Assembly: GCA_016212515.1 (NCBI GenBank)
Contig: JACRFZ010000019.1
Location: 1 to 64,000, forward strand
Reading direction: 5' to 3'
Source: Candidatus Melainabacteria bacterium
Lineage (GTDB): Bacteria > Cyanobacteriota > Vampirovibrionia > Obscuribacterales > Obscuribacteraceae
Length of the DNA stretch: 64,000 nt
The notes beneath the pieces were generated by a model. The model made no database searches. It saw only the letters and a program-made list of their open reading frames with translations, and was not told the origin of the DNA. Each line of letters begins with the position of its first letter. Within the stretch, counting starts at the first letter, position 1. Positions 1 to 7,710 of the stretch are shown here, piece by piece. The position numbers were made by a program, and so were the translations under genes.

Positions 1-1051
1 CGTTATAGCCTCTAGTAAACTGAACATGCTCTCGAAGCGAGTCATAATCAGGCAACCCAAGATCGGCAACGAAACAATCTACGTGCTTTCGCCAAGTATC
101 AGCCGCCATCGCATCTCTGGTGATTCTCAAAGCGTCGAAGTGGGCATTTACAAACTTCGGCAGGTAAAGCACAGACGGCAGTCTGTCTGACTTCTTCGAA
201 TTCACAGTCTTAGACGTTGGTATCAGATTCCACAATTGATTGTGAACAACAAACGACCAAGGAATAAAATGATCGAGAGCGAAGTCTGCAGCACTAATTC
301 TTTCATCAGAATAAATACATCGAAAGTCGCTCACACTCAAAACGTGCTTCCAGTAACTAGTCTGCTTTTCCAATGACTCACGCTCGGCTGACGGAAAAAG
401 CTTCAGTGGAACGGCAGGTACATTCGGATTACATTTTTGCATGTAATTGACAAGGTGCCATGAAGCCCAGCCACGAACGAGAGCAAGATTCTTCCTAAAA
501 TATCTAGCCCAGTCTTTGTGAAGAACAATGCTCTTCGTCGAAATGTCGATTTTGTATGGCGGTGGTGTTGACGATACAAAGTATTTCTCGCACATCTCCA
601 CAACGCGTAAATTTACTTCCTGGTCTCTCTTCAAGCCCATGGTATCAGGTAGGAATGGGCGTACAAGCCTATATGGAACGTATCTTGCGAGTTTCTCCGG
701 CTTTGCAAAACGAGCCAAGTACTCCCTAACCAAATCTTTATCCCAGGGTTTCAACGCAGAGTCCACTTTTGCAATACTGGGTGCTGCTTCATCAAGCACC
801 GCTGAGATCTTGTCCTGAACTCCGAACGATAAGCGAAAGTAAACATGAGGATACCAGGCGAGTGTAAGCATATCCAAAACGATTTCATCGATTGGGAGCG
901 GAATTCTTTCGTCGAAGAAGCTGCGTTCAGCACAATCTAGCAGCGCTAGAAAAAACCAAAATTTGTATGAATTTCGGTAGTCGTCAAATATACGTGCCAG
1001 CGTCATCGCATTTACATCGCCAGACTCAGGCGGTTGTGAAGTAAAATCCAC
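1..1051 (-). CDS. HNH endonuclease family protein, 3' end cut by window edge
   Basis: An open frame runs without a stop from a GTG at 1051 down to base 1, giving about 350 residues with no stop codon inside the window. Around residues 260-300 it contains DHFIPWS, followed by NQLWNLIP and an N-x-x-KSDRLPS segment. This is the layout of an HNH (beta-beta-alpha metal) nuclease. The N-terminal 250 residues are helical-looking and not recognised. The GTG start has a GGGA stretch about 9 bases upstream; an in-frame ATG at 1006 is the alternative but has no ribosome site. The gene looks more AT-rich by eye than most of the window, which would fit acquisition. HNH proteins of this shape often sit in defence or mobile regions, but the neighbours lie outside the window, so the role is open. 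Confidence 0.75.
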   Translation of the reverse strand, partial: MDFTSQPPESGDVNAMTLARIFDDYRNSYKFWFFLALLDCAERSFFDERIPLPIDEIVLDMLTLAWYPHVYFRLSFGVQDKISAVLDEAAPSIAKVDSALKPWDKDLVREYLARFAKPEKLARYVPYRLVRPFLPDTMGLKRDQEVNLRVVEMCEKYFVSSTPPPYKIDISTKSIVLHKDWARYFRKNLALVRGWASWHLVNYMQKCNPNVPAVPLKLFPSAERESLEKQTSYWKHVLSVSDFRCIYSDERISAADFALDHFIPWSFVVHNQLWNLIPTSKTVNSKKSDRLPSVLYLPKFVNAHFDALRITRDAMAADTWRKHVDCFVADLGLPDYDSLREHVQFTRGYN

Positions 1052-1189
1052 TTTTGATTTCCCAATTAACCCTTATTAAAACCAAGAAAAGCTTAGAAGC
1101 GATGCAGAACCTATCATAGCAATGTTATGCCATGAGTCAGACTCTAATTCCAACACCAATAGCGCCCTCACAGTCAACGGCGATGTGGA

Positions 1190-1867
1190 TTATTCTTCAC
1201 TACTCACCCTCACCTCCCTAAGCGGCAGTCTCCTGATCAACTCCGGCGCCGCCCTGAAAACCCTTTCGATGAAAACATCATCCGGCACAAGCCCAACCGA
1301 AGCGAAAATGCCCCGGCAGCGCAAAGGCGACACATCGAAAATTCCACTTTCCAACCAGGTAAACCGGCGCGCGGCTATGGCTGACCAGACTCTTTTAATA
1401 TGCTCCGGCGTCATGGTTATCTTGCTGAACACTTTCTCCACCCGCCCATCGGCATTAACCACCCTTATCTGATTATGTTCAGAGAGCGCAAGAGCTTCCA
1501 GATTGAACTGCCGGCAAATATCAAGCAGGGCGGTCTTCCCTTCCTTTTCTCGGTCGTAACAAACAAGGAAAGCCCTGTATGGATACTGCTCGGCAACCAA
1601 ATCTGAACTACAGTGCCCCAGAATCTGAATACTCCTGAAGCCTGCCGAGTTTAAGGCAAGCAGCAACTGAGCTGTGAGCTCCCGATTCTCACTTTCCGAC
1701 CGCTCCGCACTCCAGACAGAAACCAGTCCAAATATAGAACCAGTACTCACTGCCCGGTAGACACGAGAGCAGTGACTTAGTGGTGCGGTCAGCTTCTCAA
1801 ACGCAAGAAAGCTACTCCAATCATTTAAACAAGTCAAAGCCGTTTGCAAACTAGCTGTCATTTTCAT
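1190..1867 (-). CDS. Hypothetical protein with possible DUF3293-like region
   Basis: This 225-residue protein has no signal peptide or membrane segment. A GAGG sits just upstream of the start, which could serve either of the first two ATG codons. Residues about 40-130 contain the order VSVWSAE, SENRELTAQLLLAL, LGHCS, AFLV and DICRQFNLEALAL. This resembles the layout of DUF3293 proteins (a W-x-P/SEEN-like start, a variable loop, then an 'A..lgrqf.Q.A' end), but the match is from memory and weak. The C-terminal half has a helix-rich segment with WSAIAARRFTWLESG. It stands alone between the HNH gene and a divergent gene at 2070. Function unknown. Confidence 0.6.
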   Translation of the reverse strand: MKMTASLQTALTCLNDWSSFLAFEKLTAPLSHCSRVYRAVSTGSIFGLVSVWSAERSESENRELTAQLLLALNSAGFRSIQILGHCSSDLVAEQYPYRAFLVCYDREKEGKTALLDICRQFNLEALALSEHNQIRVVNADGRVEKVFSKITMTPEHIKRVWSAIAARRFTWLESGIFDVSPLRCRGIFASVGLVPDDVFIERVFRAAPELIRRLPLREVRVSSEE

Positions 1868-2069
1868 TACCTCGCTTTAGCTTCATTTATTGAGCGCCAG
1901 CAAGCTGAGTGAAACTCAAATCGGCGCTAAAACAAGCATAGCATTACTCCCGTGCTTGCACATCCAGCCGGCAATCAAGTGCAAGCGCAAAGAATGTGGA
2001 GACCTGGAATCGTCACAATTTATGGCATAAGGTTGGAGCTGCAATACCCCCGCAAGAGAGATTTAGGTC

Positions 2070-3149
2070 ATGAAGGAGAAGCATGCACAGGTTGAGAAAG
2101 AGCGTTCAGCCCATACTGACGCTCCTGGGCAAGATGCGCTAGATTGGGTGCGGCAGTTAACCTATGGTGGTCGGGATTCGGAGCGAGAAACTGCAAATCG
2201 TAGAGGGTCTGGTGCGGGGTCGGCTGCAGGGGCGGGTAAAGAGGCAGGTGCAGGAGCGGACGCTGGCGCCTCCTCCTTGAGCACGGGAGCACTCACGCTA
2301 GCTCGAGTGTCTCTGGCTGTCGCTGCCGAAGCGCTTCTGCCGGTGAAAGTAGCCATCGGCGTGGCGGCGGCTGTGTCGGCTGGCGCCGCCGCCCTGCGCG
2401 AGGGCAAGTGGCTTGAGGAGAAAATTGAGGGCTTGCCTGAAGCCAGGGCTAAGACAACAGAACGAGCCAGTGCAGCCGAGCAAATCATTTCCCCTGGGCA
2501 GAAAGTTACTCCCGCAATTTTGTCGGATTTATTTAGCGACAAGAACGGATTGCCACTTGTGGATCACGCTGTTGGCATGGCAGAAGGAACGCGCCGGAAG
2601 GACGGCACACCCACTGACGCATATCATGGTCACAAAGATCCTATGTGCGATGCAAATCCTACAGAGAGCTGCTCCAAGCCGATTACAAACCTTGGCACCT
2701 TCTCTTATCAGGATGGACCAGGGAAGCCCAGTGCAAAGACGCCCGAGCAGGCTGACGAGATTCAGCGGCAAGTACTAAAGGAGCAAGCCCAGCAGTTGGA
2801 GGAACAGGCACGTAAGAAGGGCATGCATCTTTCGGTGATGGAACTTGTGCAGGGGGTAGATCTGGCCAATCAAAGCCCTCTGGCGGCCTGCGTCGAGTCA
2901 TCAGGTGGTGCCTGCCAATTCGGCTATATCGACAGATTGAAGCAAGCCAAGGATGGCACACTGCCGGGAGCGCCAGGACCGCTAAGCGGTCTGAAAGCTA
3001 TTGCCGAGGCTCGACGCTGGTCCTATTTCGATCCCGAAGCGATGAGATGGGACGCCGCCGGCTTCGGACACAACGCTGAGAAATTAAGGGCAGACCAGTG
3101 GCGGCGCGTGCAAGCAGTGGCGATGGCACTGGCACACAAACCGCAGTGA
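2070..3149 (+). CDS. Conserved hypothetical protein with Ala/Gly-rich N-terminus and GTFSYQ-type C-terminal domain
   Basis: This is a 359-residue protein. Residues 50-110 are Ala/Gly-rich, including a hydrophobic stretch that could be membrane-active. Residues about 160-359 hold a distinct domain: HAVGMAEGTRRKDG, YHGHKDP, NLGTFSYQDG, GVDLANQSPLAA, GYIDRLKQAKD and W-x-AAGFG. I recall this combination from cyanobacterial proteins of unknown function, where it may have a lysozyme- or peptidase-like fold; that is recollection, not a search result. Cysteines (CDANPTESC, AACVESSGGACQ) appear inserted relative to the form I remember and could form disulfides. The start ATG follows a purine-rich AAGAGAG stretch. 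It is monocistronic, with no clear terminator downstream. Confidence 0.65.
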   Translation: MKEKHAQVEKERSAHTDAPGQDALDWVRQLTYGGRDSERETANRRGSGAGSAAGAGKEAGAGADAGASSLSTGALTLARVSLAVAAEALLPVKVAIGVAAAVSAGAAALREGKWLEEKIEGLPEARAKTTERASAAEQIISPGQKVTPAILSDLFSDKNGLPLVDHAVGMAEGTRRKDGTPTDAYHGHKDPMCDANPTESCSKPITNLGTFSYQDGPGKPSAKTPEQADEIQRQVLKEQAQQLEEQARKKGMHLSVMELVQGVDLANQSPLAACVESSGGACQFGYIDRLKQAKDGTLPGAPGPLSGLKAIAEARRWSYFDPEAMRWDAAGFGHNAEKLRADQWRRVQAVAMALAHKPQ

Positions 3150-3538
3150 TTTGATTGTTCACCATGCTAGTCGAGAAGCTGCCTGACGATCGGCGTCCTC
3201 CGTTTTCTCAAAACAGTTTTAACCAGCAAGCACAAAGTTATCTCGCTTTCCGTTCATTGAGATTTGATGTTGAGCAGTACATAAGCCGCCAGGATTACCC
3301 AAACCAAGCTGTGAAATATGATCTTTTAACACAATCTTGTTTTAACGCATCACATAAAGCCTTTTGACGCCCGATATAAACCCTAACAGCTCATAGACGA
3401 TACGTTAACTCAGCTCAAACCCGCCGTCGGCAATCACCAACTGTTAGACTGACACCGCGCTCTGCACAATAACTTGGAAGCACTATGGTATTTATTCAAG
3501 CTGGCGTTGGTAAGCTCGGCTCTACCAAGAGCCTCAAC
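3150..3538. other. Intergenic region, no convincing gene
   Basis: This is the stretch between two convergent genes. A 70-codon open frame starting with TTG at 3155 is possible but has no ribosome site and no recognisable features. A short hairpin (GGCTCT, four-base loop, AGAGCC) lies near 3519-3534, just past the 3' end of the minus-strand gene at 3539, and may help end its transcript. It lacks a clear T-run. Confidence 0.4.
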
Positions 3539-3754
3539 CTAAAACCAAACCTTCTCGCGCCCGATATTAAGATACATAGGCACCTGACCTGCCCAAGTGC
3601 CGGTTAGATACCAATCTTCAGCCGTCTCAATTTTTCTCAAAAGCGTCTTAGAAGTCAACATCGATGCGCACTTCTGCTTGAGCCAGGGCAGCGCACCATC
3701 TCGCAACTGCAGAATGATCTCAACGTACTGCCTGTAAGACAATCTCGATGTCAC
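3539..3754 (-). CDS. Small hypothetical protein coupled to the upstream kinase
   Basis: This 71-residue protein starts with GTG, and the start overlaps the kinase stop codon by four bases (GTGA). That is a common signature of translational coupling. It has no signal peptide; the middle holds a helical ALPWLKQKCASMLTSKTLLRKIE segment shown here only in part, and the end is aromatic. I recognise no family. The overlap with a long, well-supported gene is the main reason to call it. It could be a regulator or substrate of the kinase, but nothing in the sequence proves this. Confidence 0.45.
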   Translation of the reverse strand: MTSRLSYRQYVEIILQLRDGALPWLKQKCASMLTSKTLLRKIETAEDWYLTGTWAGQVPMYLNIGREKVWF

Positions 3755-6114
3755 TTCCCAGTCTGCTCCTCAATCAAAATCTCATGGGCAGGGAAATAGT
3801 ATGGATGGCGATGCTCACCATTCTTGCCTGTGTCCCAGTGCTTCACAAGAGAAAGCGATAGATAGGGACCCACCCGCACTATTGCATACTCGCCGACAAA
3901 GCCGTCGGCAAAGCTAATGCGCGCCAGCAGGTGTCCGTCTTTGAAAGTTCCTTGAAAATCAGGCTTGGCAGCATTCAAGTTGCCGATTGCCTTTTCGCTA
4001 GAACCCTTGCCGGGCTGATAAGCATACCGGCCCTCCACTTTGTCGCCGTTTACCCGCAGATTCAGCCGAAATTCGCCGTTCACCTGATCGAGACGCTTGT
4101 CTTGAAAATAATATGTGCCCGCAAGAGAACCATTCGGCTGCTTGCTCAGAGTCGCCACCGGCGGCAGTGGCACCTTACTGCCCGTATGCATTTGCACCCT
4201 GATGCGAGCCGACTCCAGCACCTGCCCCTGGTCTAGCAAATACATTGAATAAGCATTCCACCAGAGATAAGAATCGCCCTGCGAAATGTCGGGGTCGGGC
4301 AAGGCGCCCAGGGCGAAGGCACGAGCAAACAGCTCGCCCTTAACTTTGCTGGAAGTTTGGGCAATGCAAGAAGCCCTGTCAAAGAGATAGCGCTGCAGGC
4401 ACTTATTCAACTCAGGCTGCGAAATATCGCCGAGTTCGCCTGGATGCGCTTTCAAGTATTCTGCGATAGCAATGGCGCGATTGAAAGCATCAACCATCAT
4501 CTTGTCGCTGGTCTCATCAAAGATGCCAAACTCAATATGGCGACCGAGGCGATTATACGATTCAGCGGCTTGCCGGCTCATGGGCCCAAACGTAGTTTTG
4601 CTGAGTGCGATGGCTTCCTGCAGATACTGTATGTTCTTTTTGTATGCCTCAGTGTTGCTCACATCATCAGATTTAGAAAGTTTGTATAACTCCTCCAGGC
4701 GCGCGTTTGCCATCTGGGGGCTGAGCCTTTGAGCCTGAGGCGGAAGCTGACCCGATTTAGTGGAATCAAATGGTTTCACAAAGAAGACTACAGCAAGCGA
4801 AAGCAACAAAGCCGCCACGGTGGCAATCGTAAGATACTTCCGCCCGCCTGCATTGCCTTTTCCCTGCCCATTCCCGTTGTCTTTTTCCTCTTTGTTTTCC
4901 TTTTTACTTCCCTTATCCTTCCCGGCTTCCTCGCCGCTTCTTGCCGGCGAAAATCCGCTCAGATCATCAGAGCCGACGCGCTCCAGTTCTTTTATGAGGG
5001 AAGCGGCACCAGAGTAGCGCTGCTCGGGTTCTTTCGCCAGAAGTTTGGATAGTATTGAATTAGCTTCGGCAAAGGCGGCAGAGTCTTTACCATCAACCTT
5101 CAGGCTCGGTGGGCTTTCCTGGCAGTGCATGATCAATGTCTGAATGACTGTTTCTCCGCGAAACGGCGGCGTGCCAGTGAGACACTCGAACATTACGCAG
5201 CCAAGCGAATACAAGTCGCTGCGCGCGTCTACGCTTGTGCCGTTAACCTGCTCCGGGCTCATGTAGAGGGGGCTGCCTATGAGTTGCCCGGTGTTGGTAA
5301 GCTTCTCTATGGATGATTCGTTGCTTTCAAAACCTTTGGCGATTCCGAAATCTACAACTTTGACGCTGCCCTCTTCAAGTTTTCCACCCGAAAGAAGAAT
5401 ATTAGAAGGTTTGATGTCGCGGTGCACAATGCCCTTGCTGTGCGCTTCTTCAAGAGCGGCAGCCACTTGCTTCAGGAGCAAGTGGCACTGGCTGAACGAC
5501 ATCGGACCATGGGTCTTCAAAAAATCCTGCAGGCTGACGCCTTCTACAAACTGCATGACAAGATAGGGCTGTTCTTGATTGACCTGCCCAAAATCGAGCA
5601 CCGAGACCAGGTTTCTGCTGCTCAGGTTAAAGGCGGCGCGGGCTTCTTGCTTAAATCTGGCGGCGGCGTTAGGCGAGTCGAGCAGGTGCCGGTGCAGCAC
5701 CTTGAGCGCCACCTTTGTGCCTAACTCTTTCTGTTTTGCCAGATAGACCCTGCCCATGCCGCCGGAGCCGACTAGAGCCAGGATCTCATACTTGCCGTCT
5801 ACCACGGTGCCGACCGAGAGAATTCCGCTTGCTCCGCTCGAATTGCCGGGCACAGTCATCGAGTCTGAAGGACTCTCAGTCAGATTGGTCCGTTCACCGG
5901 ATGCAGAGTCTGAAGGGCTCTCAGTCAGATTGGTCCGTTCACCGGATGCAGAGTCTGAAGGGCTCTCCGTCAGCTTGGTGAGTTCACCAGATGCACTGCC
6001 GGCAAAACTGCGGCTGTCGGCAGAGGCACCATCTTGCGAGTCTCCGGAAACCTTCAGCTTTATCTCTTCACTCAGTTTTTCCTGGAGCTTATCCCGGAAA
6101 TTTTCCTCTGCCAT
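3751..6114 (-). CDS. Membrane-anchored Ser/Thr protein kinase (PknB/Hanks type) with N-terminal 15-residue repeats
   Basis: This 787-residue kinase should phosphorylate Ser/Thr on cytoplasmic partners. Residues 1-105 are Ser/Gly-rich and carry three copies of a 15-residue repeat (SGERTNLTESPSDSA type). The kinase domain spans about 109-375, with the glycine loop GSGGMGRV, the VALKV lysine, HRDIKPSNILL, DFGIAKG and SPLYMSPEQ. A Lys/Glu/Gly linker precedes one membrane helix at about 425-447 (IATVAALLLSLAVVFFV). The remaining 340 residues would be outside the cytoplasm. They start with a helical region that may be TPR-like and end in a beta-rich part (GTYYFQDKR, EGRYAYQ). All catalytic motifs are intact. 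It is followed by a coupled 71-residue gene. Confidence 0.93.
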   Translation of the reverse strand: MAEENFRDKLQEKLSEEIKLKVSGDSQDGASADSRSFAGSASGELTKLTESPSDSASGERTNLTESPSDSASGERTNLTESPSDSMTVPGNSSGASGILSVGTVVDGKYEILALVGSGGMGRVYLAKQKELGTKVALKVLHRHLLDSPNAAARFKQEARAAFNLSSRNLVSVLDFGQVNQEQPYLVMQFVEGVSLQDFLKTHGPMSFSQCHLLLKQVAAALEEAHSKGIVHRDIKPSNILLSGGKLEEGSVKVVDFGIAKGFESNESSIEKLTNTGQLIGSPLYMSPEQVNGTSVDARSDLYSLGCVMFECLTGTPPFRGETVIQTLIMHCQESPPSLKVDGKDSAAFAEANSILSKLLAKEPEQRYSGAASLIKELERVGSDDLSGFSPARSGEEAGKDKGSKKENKEEKDNGNGQGKGNAGGRKYLTIATVAALLLSLAVVFFVKPFDSTKSGQLPPQAQRLSPQMANARLEELYKLSKSDDVSNTEAYKKNIQYLQEAIALSKTTFGPMSRQAAESYNRLGRHIEFGIFDETSDKMMVDAFNRAIAIAEYLKAHPGELGDISQPELNKCLQRYLFDRASCIAQTSSKVKGELFARAFALGALPDPDISQGDSYLWWNAYSMYLLDQGQVLESARIRVQMHTGSKVPLPPVATLSKQPNGSLAGTYYFQDKRLDQVNGEFRLNLRVNGDKVEGRYAYQPGKGSSEKAIGNLNAAKPDFQGTFKDGHLLARISFADGFVGEYAIVRVGPYLSLSLVKHWDTGKNGEHRHPYYFPAHEILIEEQTGK
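5861..5995. repeat. Three 45-bp tandem repeats inside the kinase gene
   Basis: Three in-frame 45-bp units lie at 5861-5905, 5906-5950 and 5951-5995. The first two are nearly identical and the third has diverged. They encode the Ser/Thr-rich 15-residue repeats before the kinase domain. Copy number could vary by slippage without breaking the frame. The repeats contain several Ser/Thr residues that could be autophosphorylation sites. Confidence 0.9.
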
Positions 6115-6181
6115 CTTTCACCCTATGGAAGAATGCGAGTGGCAGAGTTTATGTTGCCACCCGCATTCTATATTATCCAGC

Positions 6182-6330
6182 CTTTCGTTGTTTTTGCCTT
6201 TGGATGCTTTGCCTTTCGTTGCTTTAGCCCTTCGCTACTTCAGCCTCAAGTTGCTTTAGCCTTTCGCTACTTCAGCCTCAAGTTGTTTTAGCCTTTCGCT
6301 GCTTCAGCCTTATGTTGCTCTAGCCTCGGG
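6182..6330. repeat. Degenerate 32-bp tandem repeats upstream of the kinase gene
   Basis: The 32-bp unit begins TTGCTTTAGCC and contains TTCGCTACTTCAGCCTCAAG. Copies lie at 6219-6250, 6251-6282 and 6283-6314, with a partial copy at 6315-6330 and degenerate copies from 6182. The array fills most of the space between the kinase start (6114) and the 3' end of the next minus-strand gene (6375), so it lies in the kinase promoter or 5' leader. No gene is seen in it. Confidence 0.85.
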
Positions 6331-6374
6331 CAGAATTCGCCGCCGGTTGAGCTAGCCCTTTCTTCAGTCAGTGC

Positions 6375-7337
6375 TCATGCCCCCGTGCTGATATCAAAAT
6401 TGGTGTGCACACTATAGCCAATCTTGGTCTGCTTGGCAGAGAGGTCTCTTCGGCTGATGAATCTATCGGAGCGCACCGCTCTAGCGGCTTCGGTGGGCTT
6501 GAAGGAGTATACTCCCACAAGATTGGCGGCTTCCCGCACGGCTTCTAGCTCAGACACACTGCATACTTCCAGCCTTGATTGAGGGCGTGAGTGGGGATCA
6601 CTCTGCCCGAGCAAGCTGAAAGACAGGGCATCGATGGAACTACTGGCGGTGACCATGGAATTAGCTAGAATCTCCGACTGATGCTTCTGAAGGTATTGCT
6701 TGAGTGAGCGAATATCTTTGTCTTTCACAAGAGAATTGAGGGAATTGATACCAAGCAAGGAGCCCCCGGAAAGATAGAGGAAGCAAACCGGATGCCCCTC
6801 TTCGTCGACCACGGCGATGGAACCGGGAGCAGCCAGGTCATGAATGAATTGCATGCAACCCGAGAGCGACTCAAGCTTATCTTCAGCCGGAGCGGGATTG
6901 AAGACACCGCCATGGAACATGGCAGCGGCAGACTCCACCAGGTCATCGGCAAGAATGTAGCTAGCCACCTCGCTATTTACCGAGCTTATCTCGCTCATCA
7001 TCAGCCCATAGGCTTCCGGTCCGAAGACCTGCTCGGGGCGCGACTTGCTGCCGTAGACACAGGCGATCACCCGACCTTTATATATGAGCGCCGCCGAGCG
7101 TGATTTATAGCGACTCGACTCCATTTTGATGCAGCCCGAGAGCTTCTGCGCCTCAATGTTAATGAGCTGCGGCAAGATTGGCTGTTTGTTGGATAGTGCC
7201 AGATTGACGCGAGACTTGGGCGACAAATTCTGACCTGGTAAGAAATTGACGGCGCGGCGGCTGGTGCCCTGAAATTCCTGGGCGGCGCGTTTTATACGAC
7301 CTAAAGGTCCTACTCTGAAACGAAGATTAGATAGCAT
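6375..7337 (-). CDS. Conserved-looking hypothetical protein with two internal repeats
   Basis: This is a 320-residue soluble protein. Two segments look like copies of one module: about residues 66-110 (KLSGCIKMESS, then SAALIYKGRVIACVYGSK) and about 155-200 (SLSGCMQFIHD, then IAVVDEEGHPVCFLYLSG). Each has the pattern 'LSGC, strand, strand with a glycine turn'. This resembles small roadblock/DUF4388-like sensor modules that report on a conserved gene-product surface, but I cannot assign a family. The C-terminal 90 residues are unrelated. It lies upstream of the kinase on the same strand, separated by the repeat array, so it may share a function with it. Confidence 0.6.
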   Translation of the reverse strand: MLSNLRFRVGPLGRIKRAAQEFQGTSRRAVNFLPGQNLSPKSRVNLALSNKQPILPQLINIEAQKLSGCIKMESSRYKSRSAALIYKGRVIACVYGSKSRPEQVFGPEAYGLMMSEISSVNSEVASYILADDLVESAAAMFHGGVFNPAPAEDKLESLSGCMQFIHDLAAPGSIAVVDEEGHPVCFLYLSGGSLLGINSLNSLVKDKDIRSLKQYLQKHQSEILANSMVTASSSIDALSFSLLGQSDPHSRPQSRLEVCSVSELEAVREAANLVGVYSFKPTEAARAVRSDRFISRRDLSAKQTKIGYSVHTNFDISTGA

Positions 7338-7710
7338 GGTTGCTCCAGTATAGTAAGAGGGAGAGAAAGAAGGCGATGCGAAGCTACGTTTTGCTGCCCC
7401 TGGAGTGAATCTCTAAGGAAGCATCTGCAAACGTGAATGCACCTGGCTGCGAAAGCGAGTTCAATCTATATCTAGAACGCAAACGCGAACGCAACGGTGC
7501 TTGCCGGGCGAAGGCAAAAAGCCTGGCCCTATCTGGTCAGTTGTTGGTAAGGAGCACAGCATGGCAGAAAATTTGCCACGCTCCGACCGGTTAAGGCCGG
7601 GCCAAAATAGATCTTTCCACTATTTTTAGCTGACGCAGATTCTATACCTTTATTTAAGGGTTGTAAAGCGGCCAAAGGCAACAAAGTTGGACGCCGGGGC
7701 AATTTAATCT
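7338..7710. other. Intergenic region with one possible 22-codon ORF
   Basis: This is about 370 bp without a clear gene. On the plus strand, an ATG at 7561 follows AAGGAG with a six-base gap and opens a 22-codon frame ending with TAG at 7629 (MAENLPRSDRLR and onwards). The ribosome site is strong, but the peptide has no recognisable features. Nothing else is evident. Confidence 0.3.

Noticed and set aside
3155-3367. 70-codon plus-strand ORF after the gene at 2070
   Set aside because: TTG start without ribosome site, no recognisable feature, and the downstream stretch is AT-rich and non-coding looking.
6182-6330. CRISPR-like array
   Set aside because: Units are directly adjacent tandem repeats with no unique spacers and no cas genes, so it is a simple tandem array.
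7561-7629. 22-codon ORF with AAGGAG ribosome site
   Set aside because: Good ribosome site but no homology, no aromatic or other biased codons, and no terminator nearby, so it is kept only as a note in the intergenic entry.
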